Shown here in pieces: positions 1 through 6,044 of a DNA stretch of 36,552 nucleotides. The notes below the pieces were generated by a model that searched no databases, was not told where the DNA came from, and was given only the letters and a program-made list of their open reading frames with translations. Location of the stretch: IMG/VR virus record IMGVR_UViG_3300032288_004137, positions 1 to 36,552 of that record. The stretch is one strand, 5' to 3'. The DNA comes from a virus. Numbering within the stretch: the first letter of the stretch is position 1; the number at the start of each line of letters is the position of its first letter. Made by a program: the position numbers and the translations under genes.

Positions 1-123
1 CATTATCCTTGATGATAAATTGTTTCTGTTGATCTTCTGTAAGATTACTTGCTTTAATTATATGAACTTCTTTTAATCCTGCTTCCTTACAAGCTTTTAA
101 TCTCATGTTTCCACCTAAAACAA
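1..123. repeat. Left copy of the 123-bp terminal direct repeat (circularisation overlap)
   Basis: The first 123 bases match the last 123 (36430-36552) base for base. The repeat lies inside one open reading frame that continues without a break when the ends are joined. This is what an assembler leaves on a circular or circularly permuted molecule. The unique length is then about 36,429 bp. A true short terminal repeat is possible but less likely, because it would cut a gene. Confidence 0.95.
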
Positions 124-277
124 TCATATCATCATTTACGACAATAGGTCTAATTTCCAACATTTCTGGAAACTCCTTAATTGACTTTACCAATTTATGG
201 AATTTATCATCTTTTAAAGTTCTTGGATTATTCGGATTGTTTTTTACTTCCGAAATTTTTACTAATTCTGTTTTCAT
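1..277 (-). CDS. ParB-domain/DNA methyltransferase fusion, N-terminal part (continues at window end)
   Basis: This is the 5' part of a gene that continues at 36429 and ends at 35552 once the molecule is circularised, giving 384 codons. The ATG at 277 lies 4 bases after the stop of the preceding gene. The first 92 residues look like a ParB/Srx nuclease-like domain: an NNPNNPRTLKDDKF segment, then RPIVVNDDMIVLGGNMRLKA, where the GGN and MRLKA residues match the usual ParB 'G-N-H/M-R' box. In phages such a domain is often fused to an adenine methylase, where it may help bind or position DNA. It is not evidence for a partition system, because no ParA is present. The gene is tightly packed with its neighbours and leads directly into the terminase genes. 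Confidence 0.9.
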   Translation of the reverse strand, partial: MKTELVKISEVKNNPNNPRTLKDDKFHKLVKSIKEFPEMLEIRPIVVNDDMIVLGGNMRLKACKEAGLKEVHIIKASNLTEDQQKQFIIKDN

Positions 278-280
278 TGA

Positions 281-616
281 TTAATCGTTTTCCTCGTTTT
301 TAAAATAATTATTATCTTTTAAAGAAGTAACAAAGCTTTTTTGGTCCTTTCTAAAATATCGCTGTTTTTTTATTCCACCTAAAACTTTGTTTTTTCTTTT
401 TTTCCTTTTTAATTTAACTAGACAAAAATCATTTTTATCTGGCTTTTCAATTCCTTCTATGAAAGAATTATTTTCTTTGTAATCTTTTTCTTTTCTTCTG
501 AAATTACTTTCATTGTAATATTCATTCATGCTTTCTGTAAGAATGTAAATGTAAGCAAATACTGACAAAAACAGTATAAAAAGAATCGCTATAATTATAA
601 AAACTATTATTTTCAT
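281..616 (-). CDS. Small membrane-anchored basic protein, unknown function
   Basis: The 111-residue protein starts with a strongly hydrophobic segment (about residues 3-27) that would form one N-terminal membrane helix. The rest is very rich in Lys, Arg, Asn and Glu, so it is probably an inner-membrane protein with a charged soluble tail. I do not recognise a family. The ATG at 616 overlaps the stop of a 27-codon ORF as ATGA, and the stop lies 4 bases before the ParB-methyltransferase start, so it is co-transcribed with that gene. A superinfection or membrane-modifying role is conceivable for a small phage membrane protein, but nothing in the sequence shows it. Confidence 0.7.
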   Translation of the reverse strand: MKIIVFIIIAILFILFLSVFAYIYILTESMNEYYNESNFRRKEKDYKENNSFIEGIEKPDKNDFCLVKLKRKKRKNKVLGGIKKQRYFRKDQKSFVTSLKDNNYFKNEEND

Positions 617-696
617 TTCATTTTTTTAACGTGAATAACCATAGCAATGTAACTTAATACAATTGCTGAATCTAATATTGTGAAAAATAACCTCAC
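613..696 (-). CDS. Possible 27-residue membrane microprotein with GTG start
   Basis: A 27-codon frame begins with GTG at 696, overlapping the upstream HTH gene's stop as GTGA, and ends at 613, overlapping the next start as ATGA. Four-base overlaps at both ends are typical of translationally coupled phage genes. The predicted peptide has a hydrophobic centre (LFFTILDSAIVLSYIAMVIH) followed by a basic end, which fits a single membrane helix. It otherwise fills an unexplained gap. The size is too small for composition to prove coding, so this is a plausible call only. Confidence 0.4.
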   Translation of the reverse strand: MRLFFTILDSAIVLSYIAMVIHVKKMK

Positions 697-884
697 TTCA
701 ATGTCGGTATTAATTTCCAATTTAACGCTTCAATGATTTTAAGAGCATTATCGAACTTCGGCACAACTTTACCTTGACAATACATTCCAAATTGAACTGG
801 AGAGATTCCACATAGCTCTGCAGATTCTCTCTGGTTCAATCCTTGTTCTCTCATTATTGTTTTTAATAATGTTCTAAATTCCAT
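693..884 (-). CDS. Small XRE-type helix-turn-helix protein
   Basis: The 63-residue protein is almost entirely one Cro/CI-type helix-turn-helix. The recognition region is around residues 17-40 (LNQRESAELCGISPVQFGMY), with the usual Ala/Gly turn, and is followed by the conserved 'KIIEALNW' helix. It resembles stand-alone XRE proteins or the antitoxin-like half of a toxin pair. It sits deep inside an operon, between a gene of unknown function (overlapping by 11 bp) and a micro-ORF, so it is more likely a regulator of phage transcription than a classical CI repressor with its own operator. No nearby divergent promoter or operator is visible. Confidence 0.75.
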   Translation of the reverse strand: MEFRTLLKTIMREQGLNQRESAELCGISPVQFGMYCQGKVVPKFDNALKIIEALNWKLIPTLK

Positions 885-1302
885 GATTTTCTTTTTTACT
901 TTCTTCTAACCATAATTGAATTACTGCAATAGATTTTTTCAAGTCAGTTTCAAATTCTCCTTTTTTATCTGCTCTCTCCAATCTTTTTACAATATCGAAT
1001 AAATATGGATTCCAATTTCTTTCCTTTGCAACTTTGTAAAGTGTTCCGTTACTATTGTCATAATGTTTAGGAGTTTTAATTTCAACTAATTCTTCAACTC
1101 TTTTGTTCATTGCATCCATTTCTTTTACCCTTTCAATTTCAAATATATCAAAAAACTTTTTTAACCACCTTTTTGAACTTTCTCCTACTTTAATATCCAT
1201 TCTATTGCTTTCAATTACAACTCCTGCAAATTCTCTTTCACCTACTGCTGAAACTTTTATTCTGAAGTGGTAATCATCTTTGTTGATTGCTATTCTTTCC
1301 AT
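874..1302 (-). CDS. Hypothetical protein, 142 aa
   Basis: I do not recognise this protein. The N-terminal half (about 1-50) looks beta-rich (HFRIKVSAVGEREFAGVVIE). The C-terminal half is helical and charged, with the segment NPYLFDIVKRLERADKKGEF around residues 96-115. It ends 11 bp inside the HTH gene and starts 3 bp after the DnaA-domain gene, so it is part of the same tightly packed operon. The company of ssb and a DnaA-like protein suggests a role in DNA metabolism, but this is inferred from position only. Confidence 0.65.
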   Translation of the reverse strand: MERIAINKDDYHFRIKVSAVGEREFAGVVIESNRMDIKVGESSKRWLKKFFDIFEIERVKEMDAMNKRVEELVEIKTPKHYDNSNGTLYKVAKERNWNPYLFDIVKRLERADKKGEFETDLKKSIAVIQLWLEESKKENHGI

Positions 1303-1305
1303 GTT

Positions 1306-1707
1306 TTAAATATTTGGAGTTATATTAAAAATTTCTCTAAGTTCATAATCTACATCCTCAACAACTTCTCTGAACCCTATATCTTTTACTTTTAAAGAAA
1401 TAAAGTTTTCAATCTGTTTTTTTGCGTGTAAAACAGTAGCATGATCGAGTTCAAATAATTTACCGATTGATGTTAAAGTCATTTTTGTATTATTAATCAA
1501 ATACCACATAACCAATTGTCTTCCATAAACAATTTCCCTTTTTCTGCTTTTAACATTTAAACCATAAAGAGTAATAATCATTTTTACTTGGTCAATATTT
1601 CTTGTGATAGCTTTTTGATTATCTTCTTTAATTTTATACACTAATGTTTTCCCACCAAAGAAAGCCATTAATTTGTATTGAATTTCTATTTTCTTATTCA
1701 AAATCAT
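1306..1707 (-). CDS. DnaA domain IV-like DNA-binding protein
   Basis: The 133-residue protein carries the DNA-binding domain of the bacterial replication initiator DnaA without its AAA+ ATPase. The helices YGRQLVMWYLINN (61-73) and LTSIGKLFELDHATVLHA (78-95) match the DnaA C-terminal domain. DHATVLHA corresponds to the signature that contacts DnaA boxes in the major groove. The first 55 residues do not look like any DnaA domain. Such a protein could bind DnaA boxes of host or phage and compete with, recruit, or block host DnaA. It lies next to ssb (10-bp gap), in a DNA-metabolism context. The family call is firm; the role is inferred. Confidence 0.85.
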   Translation of the reverse strand: MILNKKIEIQYKLMAFFGGKTLVYKIKEDNQKAITRNIDQVKMIITLYGLNVKSRKREIVYGRQLVMWYLINNTKMTLTSIGKLFELDHATVLHAKKQIENFISLKVKDIGFREVVEDVDYELREIFNITPNI

Positions 1708-1717
1708 AACTCAAAAA

Positions 1718-2113
1718 TTAAAATGGGACGTCATCTATTTCTTCAATACTTACCTCTGGAGTGTTCGGATTTGGCTCTGTAAAACTTTTTGCAGGAGATA
1801 GAAAAATAATGTTTTCGCAAACAATATCAGTCGAATATCTTTCGATTCCATCCTTTGTATATTTTGAATTTCTTAACCTTCCTTCAACAAATAATTTTGA
1901 TCCTTGATTAACAAACTTCTCACAAGTTTCAGCAAGTTTTCCATATACTGCTACCGAATGCCAACTTGTTTCTTCTTTGAACTCTCCAGTTGTTGTTTTA
2001 TATCCGTATGTTGTAGCTAAAGATATTTTTGTAAATACACTTTGTTCACTTCTTTTTGTTTCAATTAATCCTACGTTTCCAATTAACTGAACTTTATTTA
2101 AACTTTTTGCCAT
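1718..2113 (-). CDS. ssb: Single-stranded DNA-binding protein
   Basis: This 131-residue protein is a standard bacterial-type SSB. It starts with the OB-fold strand KVQLIGNVG, has the conserved ETSWHSVAVYGKLAE segment (about 48-62), and then KFVNQGSKLFVEGRLR. It ends in the acidic tip EEIDDVPF that binds host replication and repair proteins. It would coat single strands at phage forks and recombination intermediates. Compared with host SSB it is short, having almost no linker between the OB fold and the tip, which is usual for phage versions. It starts 5 bp after the preceding gene and sits 10 bp before the DnaA-domain gene. A 10-base stretch near codons 13-16 is complementary to the loop of the candidate RNA near 7.08 kb. 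Confidence 0.95.
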   Translation of the reverse strand: MAKSLNKVQLIGNVGLIETKRSEQSVFTKISLATTYGYKTTTGEFKEETSWHSVAVYGKLAETCEKFVNQGSKLFVEGRLRNSKYTKDGIERYSTDIVCENIIFLSPAKSFTEPNPNTPEVSIEEIDDVPF

Positions 2114-2118
2114 TTTAA

Positions 2119-2397
2119 TTAATTTACTTCTAATTCATAAATTGATATTCTTTCATACACTTCTGGTCCATCAAAAGATGCTTCGTTTTCAAGTATGAAA
2201 ATATCTTTTTCTTCAGCCAACTCTTCATTGCTAACTATTTCCTCAAGAGTTACATTGTTTTGTTTTAATACTGGAGCAACCATTTCTTCAAAAAGATTAT
2301 TATATCTTTTTCTTGCATCTGATTCTTTTAAAAACCCTTCAGTAAAACCTTCTGAAGTGTAACCAGTATTATGTTGTACTATCCAAATTGATTTCAT
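2119..2397 (-). CDS. Hypothetical acidic protein, 92 aa
   Basis: I do not recognise a family. The protein is acidic and looks alpha/beta: an N-terminal strand (KSIWIVQHN), a helix with the charged segment ESDARKRYNNLFEEMVAP, and a C-terminal strand YERISIYELEVN. It lies directly before ssb (5-bp gap) and downstream of a hairpin that may limit readthrough from the DUF4494 gene. The ATG at 2397 has the A-rich leader with AATCAAA typical of this genome. Confidence 0.65.
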   Translation of the reverse strand: MKSIWIVQHNTGYTSEGFTEGFLKESDARKRYNNLFEEMVAPVLKQNNVTLEEIVSNEELAEEKDIFILENEASFDGPEVYERISIYELEVN

Positions 2398-2419
2398 TTT
2401 GATTCTAATTTTAAATTAA

Positions 2420-2445
2420 GCAAGGCACAAATTAATATGCCTTGC
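2420..2445 (-). terminator. Hairpin after the DUF4494 gene, weak terminator or attenuator
   Basis: GCAAGGCA (2420-2427) and TGCCTTGC (2438-2445) form a perfect 8-bp stem with a 10-base loop between two genes of one operon. The following minus-strand bases are T/A-rich (TTAATTTAAAA) without a continuous T run, so termination is probably partial or the hairpin protects mRNA ends. Confidence 0.5.
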
Positions 2446-2454
2446 ATTTATATT

Positions 2455-2886
2455 TTAATTTTCTCTATAAGGAAATATTTCAACTATTGGTGAAATTAAA
2501 GCAGATACAATTTGATAATCTACCATTAAACCAGAAAGGCTTTCTTTTGTTCTTTCACAAGCATCCTTAACTGAGTGTGCTGAAATTAAAAAGCTTTGTG
2601 TAACTTTTTTTCCTTTGCTTCCTTCTTCTCCTTCACTTTTAAATGAAATTTTTGTTTTATACCAAACATCACTATCCTCGAAATGGAATATATCATGAAT
2701 TTCTGTTCTTGTAATTGCTACAACTTGAAATTCTCCACGAATAATTGAACCTAATTCTTCATAGATTCTTGTTTCTGCATCTGTAAAAGTCATTGAAGCC
2801 AATAAATAAGGTTCTGTAACTCTTTTGAAGGTTCCATTTTCTAGCTGTTTAGTGTACTTCACTTTTACTGTAAACCAATTGTTCAT
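2455..2886 (-). CDS. DUF4494 domain phage protein
   Basis: The 143-residue protein has the pattern I associate with DUF4494, a family widespread in Bacteroidetes phages and prophages. It opens with NWFTVKVKYTKQLENGTFKR, followed by VTEPYLLASMTFTDAETRIYEEL (about 24-46) and a C-terminal FPYREN-like end. Its molecular function is not known; family members usually sit among replication and recombination genes, as here. The two similar halves (YLLASMTFTDAETR and FLISAHSVKDACER) suggest an internal repeat of a strand-helix unit. The start at 2886 follows the recurrent A-rich leader and lies 24 bp after the next gene upstream. Confidence 0.8.
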   Translation of the reverse strand: MNNWFTVKVKYTKQLENGTFKRVTEPYLLASMTFTDAETRIYEELGSIIRGEFQVVAITRTEIHDIFHFEDSDVWYKTKISFKSEGEEGSKGKKVTQSFLISAHSVKDACERTKESLSGLMVDYQIVSALISPIVEIFPYREN

Positions 2887-2910
2887 TTTATTTTGATTTT
2901 TAAATTAATA

Positions 2911-3318
2911 CTAAATTGTTGTTGGAGTTTTTTGCTCCAACCATTTTGATTTTTCTTTTGTTGTGAATCCCATTTGCTGAAGTTGTCTTACTACTTGGTA
3001 ATTTGTAGCAAAAACCATATCCATTCCACAACCATTGATTCTGAAATAACCTCCAGAATTTTTAACTTCATTAAATCCTAATGCTTTAAACATTGCGAAA
3101 TAATTTCTGTAATTAAAATTCTTTCCTTTTCCTTCACAACTTACAAACTTTAATGTTCTGCTCATTCCAGATTTAGAAATTGATTCTATATTACAAATCA
3201 TTCTTCCTTGTTCAGTTGCTTTTAAAAAAGCTTTTCCAGAATTGATAAATGATTCAATTGAGAAGTAATTTAATTTCTCAATATTTTTTTCGACTTCTTT
3301 TGATAATTTGATTGCCAT
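2911..3318 (-). CDS. Conserved phage protein with GMSRT and GCGMDM motifs
   Basis: The 135-residue protein contains the pair of motifs SISKSGMSRTLKF (about 46-58) and INGCGMDMVFATNY (94-107). I know this pairing from an uncharacterised protein family spread over many unrelated phages, often written as 'SRSGMSR ... GCGMDMGF'. Function is unknown. It is the first gene after a strong promoter-like box at 3338-3345, so it probably heads the long transcript that includes ssb, the ParB-methyltransferase and the terminase genes. The C-terminus (QQMGFTTKEKSKWLEQ) looks helical. Confidence 0.75.
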   Translation of the reverse strand: MAIKLSKEVEKNIEKLNYFSIESFINSGKAFLKATEQGRMICNIESISKSGMSRTLKFVSCEGKGKNFNYRNYFAMFKALGFNEVKNSGGYFRINGCGMDMVFATNYQVVRQLQQMGFTTKEKSKWLEQKTPTTI

Positions 3319-3337
3319 AACTTTTTGTTTTTTTTTA

Positions 3338-3345
3338 CAAATATA
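3338..3345 (-). promoter_or_regulatory. Bacteroidetes-type promoter, -7 box TATATTTG
   Basis: On the minus strand the box TATATTTG matches the Bacteroidetes -7 consensus TAnnTTTG. It lies in a 71-bp gap, 20 bp before the ATG at 3318, and is followed by TAAAAAAAAAC. The upstream TTTTTATAT segment is shared with the box at 12334, which suggests a common phage promoter type. A weak -33 element is all I can see. Confidence 0.7.
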
Positions 3346-3389
3346 AACAAAGTTATTTATATAAAAAGCATTTTAATAAATATTTTTAT

Positions 3390-3629
3390 TTATTTTTTAT
3401 CAAAGTAATTTAAAACTTCATCATGATTATTAAAATTAATAACTTCAAATTTCATTATTTCAAAATTGTATCTAATAACAGAAAGAGTTTTCAATGCTTT
3501 GTTTAATTCACAATTTTTACAAGCTTTGCAAGTTCCTTTATCTGTTTTCAGTTGGTATTTCATTCTGTCAATATCAAACTGATCCAAAGTCTTTTCTATT
3601 TTACAAGTGAAGCATTTTTTAGATTCCAT
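3390..3629 (-). CDS. Small zinc-ribbon protein, 79 aa
   Basis: Residues 6-9 (CFTC) and about 34-40 (CKACKNC) form a CxxC...CxxCxxC set of cysteines, with the spacing of a zinc ribbon of the kind found at the N-terminus of HNH-like phage proteins. The rest is a short helical and strand region with no catalytic histidines, so this is a stand-alone metal-binding module. It starts 1 bp from the ninG stop, and both Cys-rich genes are probably expressed together. It may bind nucleic acid, but this is inference. It is the last gene before the 3338 promoter region, so its transcript likely ends or fades there. Confidence 0.7.
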   Translation of the reverse strand: MESKKCFTCKIEKTLDQFDIDRMKYQLKTDKGTCKACKNCELNKALKTLSVIRYNFEIMKFEVINFNNHDEVLNYFDKK

Positions 3630-3630
3630 T

Positions 3631-4242
3631 TTATTTATAAAGATTAATTATTTGATTCAATTGATTTCTGGCTTGTATTGGATCATTAAAAATGAATGTT
3701 TCAAAATCTCTTATTAACTTTCTTACAACTGGAATAGCTTCATAAATTTCCTTTTCAGTAAAGTGCATTGATTTATATTTTAATCTTAATTCAAATTCAA
3801 CATAATCTGCATATTCTTTTCCATACCTTTCTTCAAGCCCTATAATATAACCTTTCTTATTTCCGCATTGCCACCTATTACAAGCACCAAGTGAAGCATG
3901 AATGTTATGTAAATTATATCTGATATTTTCATTCCCAGAAACATTATTAAAATGTGATCCATGAATATCATCTTTTAAAATCCTTCCACAATCAATACAA
4001 GTTGAGTAAAATTTCATATCAATCATTCTGGACAACTTATTTATTTCGTCTTGAAGTTCGTTCTTGTGCTTTTTAACATGAGCGCTAATCTTCATTTCAG
4101 TAAACTTATTTTTCTTTATTCCTTCAAGGTTCTTTAATGCCAGTTGAGTTCTTTCCTCAATCTGGCATTCTTTTTTATCACAAAATTTTTGAAGGAATCT
4201 TTTCTGTTCAAACTTTTCACGACAATTTTTGCATCTAGGCAT
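3631..4242 (-). CDS. ninG: NinG/Rap recombination protein
   Basis: This 203-residue protein matches the lambda NinG (Rap) family, structure-specific nucleases that act on recombination intermediates such as Holliday junctions. It has an N-terminal zinc knuckle (C4, C7, C21, C26). The family core follows: CIDCGRILKDDIHGSHF (82-98), ENIRYNLHNIHASLGACNRW (105-124) and the GYIIGLEERYG segment. CxxC, SHF, NIH and CN positions form the likely metal and catalytic site. The length is normal. It overlaps the upstream gene by 8 bp. With the YqaJ exonuclease and SSB, it would complete a lambda-like recombination set. Confidence 0.92.
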   Translation of the reverse strand: MPRCKNCREKFEQKRFLQKFCDKKECQIEERTQLALKNLEGIKKNKFTEMKISAHVKKHKNELQDEINKLSRMIDMKFYSTCIDCGRILKDDIHGSHFNNVSGNENIRYNLHNIHASLGACNRWQCGNKKGYIIGLEERYGKEYADYVEFELRLKYKSMHFTEKEIYEAIPVVRKLIRDFETFIFNDPIQARNQLNQIINLYK

Positions 4243-4531
4243 CTTGATCCGATTTAGTTATTAATCCATCTGATTTGCAAACAAATTTTTCATTTGTATT
4301 ATTTTCTTTTTTATAAATTCCACCGACTTCTCCTACGTCACCACTCCATATAATTTTTTCAACTTCTCTTTTTAAATTTGAACGTAATCTATATGGTAAT
4401 AAAATATTTTGAACTTTTCTATCAAGTGTTAAATCTACATTTTGAGAAAGATATTCTAATTCTGCATCATTTCTTTTAACTATATATTCTAACAGTTCAA
4501 TTCTCTTTTTTAATTTTTGATAGCTATTCAT
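4235..4531 (-). CDS. Hypothetical coiled-coil protein, 98 aa
   Basis: I do not recognise a family. Residues 1-35 (YQKLKKRIELLEYIVKRNDA) have heptad spacing of Leu/Ile and probably form a coiled coil. The C-terminal part is polar. It overlaps ninG by 8 bp at its end and the 46-residue zinc-ribbon gene by 8 bp at its start, so translation of the three is probably coupled. Its mRNA contains CGTAGGA, a partial match to the target of the kissing-loop RNA, which may be chance. Confidence 0.6.
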   Translation of the reverse strand: MNSYQKLKKRIELLEYIVKRNDAELEYLSQNVDLTLDRKVQNILLPYRLRSNLKREVEKIIWSGDVGEVGGIYKKENNTNEKFVCKSDGLITKSDQDA

Positions 4532-4664
4532 TTTCTAACTTATTGAATTTATTAATCCTTTCGTTTATTGCTTGATTTATGTTGTAAGCACAATTTTTTG
4601 AACAGTAAGAAACTTTTGTTTTTGATTCAAATTCCTTCTTACACTTTTTACAAGTTTGTTTCAT
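4524..4664 (-). CDS. Tiny zinc-ribbon protein, 46 aa
   Basis: A 46-residue frame starts with ATG at 4664 and ends with TAG at 4524-4526. Residues 5-8 (CKKC) and 21-25 (CSKNC) form a CxxC...CxxxC pair like the zinc knuckle at the start of NinG and of DNA-gyrase-inhibitor-like small proteins, followed by a helix (AYNINQAINERINKFNKL). It fits exactly between two other genes, overlapping the upstream one by 17 bp and the downstream one by 8 bp. Function is unknown; a metal-stabilised nucleic-acid or protein-binding role is likely. Confidence 0.65.
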   Translation of the reverse strand: MKQTCKKCKKEFESKTKVSYCSKNCAYNINQAINERINKFNKLENE

Positions 4665-4824
4665 TTTTCTTATTTAATTTTTCTAAATCAAGATTGTAAA
4701 CTTCTCTTTTGAATTTACCATACTTTCTTTTCATTCTCAATTTACCATCTTCATAAACCATATCACTTTGATTTATTATCTGAATTGATTTAATATTTCC
4801 TAATTCTTTTTCGCATTTACTCAT
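4648..4824 (-). CDS. Hypothetical small basic protein, 58 aa
   Basis: The frame runs from ATG at 4824 to TAA at 4648. The protein is Lys-rich, with a segment DGKLRMKRKYGKFKREVYNL that may form a charged beta hairpin. I do not recognise a family. It fills the gap between the 88-residue gene (11-bp spacer) and the tiny zinc-ribbon gene (17-bp overlap), and the strand and packing match the operon, which is the main support. Confidence 0.5.
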   Translation of the reverse strand: MSKCEKELGNIKSIQIINQSDMVYEDGKLRMKRKYGKFKREVYNLDLEKLNKKNETNL

Positions 4825-4835
4825 AATTATATTTT

Positions 4836-5102
4836 TTATAGTTCCCGAATAAAATCACATTCATTATCAAGGAAGTTTAAATGTATTCCTATTTCATCAC
4901 CATAGGCGAAGCACCAAACAATCAACTCGTTTATTTCATCGCTTGTCATATCCTTTGTGCTTATTTCACGATTGAACCCTGCATATTCTTTTAGTTCTTT
5001 ATCTAGTAATTCAATTGATTTTAAGCTTCCTTGTTCTTCTAACCTTTCATGTATTTTTCGTAAGCAAATACCTTTGTAAAATTTAATTAGTTTAGCACTC
5101 AT
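4836..5102 (-). CDS. Hypothetical protein, 88 aa
   Basis: The protein looks mainly helical, with the segment KDMTSDEINELIVWCFAYG (about 50-68) followed by an acidic end. I do not recognise a family. ATG at 5102 overlaps the stop of the upstream 74-residue gene as ATGA, a sign of coupled translation. It lies in the NinG operon and may act in phage DNA metabolism, on position alone. Confidence 0.6.
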   Translation of the reverse strand: MSAKLIKFYKGICLRKIHERLEEQGSLKSIELLDKELKEYAGFNREISTKDMTSDEINELIVWCFAYGDEIGIHLNFLDNECDFIREL

Positions 5103-5323
5103 TCTTTTGATTTCTTTTTTTTGATTAATATTTCTAACAATTTTTTTGAAGCAAATTTCTTATTCAAAGACTGAACAATCAAATATTTTTTTTCTGATCC
5201 TTTCAAATTGTATTCTGGCTTTCCTTCTTTGAATATCACTTCAACTTTTTCAATCTCTATTTCTTCAATTCCTTTATCTGATAAAATAAATAATTTACAG
5301 CCTTCGTTTAATTTAACTTTCAT
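5099..5323 (-). CDS. Hypothetical small protein, 74 aa
   Basis: The protein is Lys- and Glu-rich and looks like a small beta-rich domain (KLFILSDKGIEEIEIEKVEV, about 10-29) ending in a lysine run. No family is recognised. It is the first gene of the NinG operon. Upstream lies a 46-bp gap with a near-consensus promoter box and a perfect palindrome, so it probably defines the start of this transcription unit. Confidence 0.6.
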   Translation of the reverse strand: MKVKLNEGCKLFILSDKGIEEIEIEKVEVIFKEGKPEYNLKGSEKKYLIVQSLNKKFASKKLLEILIKKKKSKE

Positions 5324-5336
5324 TTTAAAGCGATTT

Positions 5337-5368
5337 AAACGCGTTTGTTCACGTTACTTGTAAAGATA
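5337..5368 (-). promoter_or_regulatory. Possible promoter box plus palindromic operator upstream of the NinG operon
   Basis: On the minus strand TATCTTTA (5368-5361) differs from the Bacteroidetes -7 consensus TAnnTTTG at one base. About 15 bp further toward the gene lies the perfect 10-bp palindrome AAACGCGTTT (5337-5346), which could bind a dimeric regulator such as one of the two small HTH proteins. The GC-rich centre stands out in this AT-rich genome. Both calls are tentative. Confidence 0.35.
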
Positions 5369-5369
5369 G

Positions 5370-6044
5370 TTACATTTCAATGTAATTCTTTCTCTGTTGT
5401 AAGCAATGTATGATAAAATGCTTTCCAGATAATCTTTTGATTGAAGGAATTAAAACAACTTCCATTGGATTGTCTTTTGCTTCCAGAAGTAAAGTATTGT
5501 ATTCTGCTTGTGCCTTTTGAAGCATTAAGGGTCTTAATTCAGCAAGTTGTTCTTCAATGTAACTTTCCTTCATGTTTAGAACTATTGCATTGCATTCATT
5601 TACATCCATATCGATTACACCAGTTTTTAAACAGTTAAGATACTTTTGTTTTGAATGTTCTTTGAACTCAATTTCCTTTTGAATATTTATCTGGTTTTCC
5701 ATTTCTTCTTTTTCTATATTTTTTAATTCTTCGATTACTAATCTTTTTTTGCTCATGTATTTTTTTACTGGAGCAACTAATTCTTCAATTGTCAACTGTA
5801 CGAATGGAATCTTTTCTGTATTGTTTTCTTCAAATGAACTTCTAATATCTTGAAAAGTTAATTCTGGATATTTTGAAACTAAATACTTTATTGATTCTGA
5901 AATTAAAACAACCGATACATTTTCAGCTTTTATTCCAATCCAAAGTTCTGCATACACGATTAATGTTTTTCCTGCTTCTGATATCTTTTCTGAAACAAGT
6001 GTGCTGTTAGAAAACATATTTTCAAGAGATTTCTTCGTAATCAT
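5370..6044 (-). CDS. Hypothetical protein next to replication initiator, 224 aa
   Basis: I chose the ATG at 6044, which overlaps the end of the upstream replication gene by 23 bp; ATG at 6017, just after that gene's stop, is an alternative. A frame open to 6173 would overlap by 152 bp and is unlikely. The protein is helical, with a charged middle part (VIEELKNIEKEEMENQINIQ) that may be a coiled coil, and shows no P-loop, so it is not a DnaC-type ATPase loader. Its place right after an O-like initiator is where phages often encode a helicase loader or accessory replication protein. That role is inferred from context only. Confidence 0.6.
   Translation of the reverse strand: MITKKSLENMFSNSTLVSEKISEAGKTLIVYAELWIGIKAENVSVVLISESIKYLVSKYPELTFQDIRSSFEENNTEKIPFVQLTIEELVAPVKKYMSKKRLVIEELKNIEKEEMENQINIQKEIEFKEHSKQKYLNCLKTGVIDMDVNECNAIVLNMKESYIEEQLAELRPLMLQKAQAEYNTLLLEAKDNPMEVVLIPSIKRLSGKHFIIHCLQQRKNYIEM

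Noticed and set aside
1-123. True terminal redundancy of a linear phage genome
   Set aside because: The repeat cuts a gene that is intact when the ends are joined; an assembly overlap of a circular or permuted molecule is simpler.
693-884. Lysogeny repressor
   Set aside because: Too small, deep in an operon, no operator, no integrase anywhere in the genome; kept as a small HTH protein.
3376-3394. 19-bp sequence ATAAATATTTTTATTTATT, also at 32677-32695
   Set aside because: It is A/T only and lies at ends of two genes; likely a chance or weak hairpin in AT-rich DNA.
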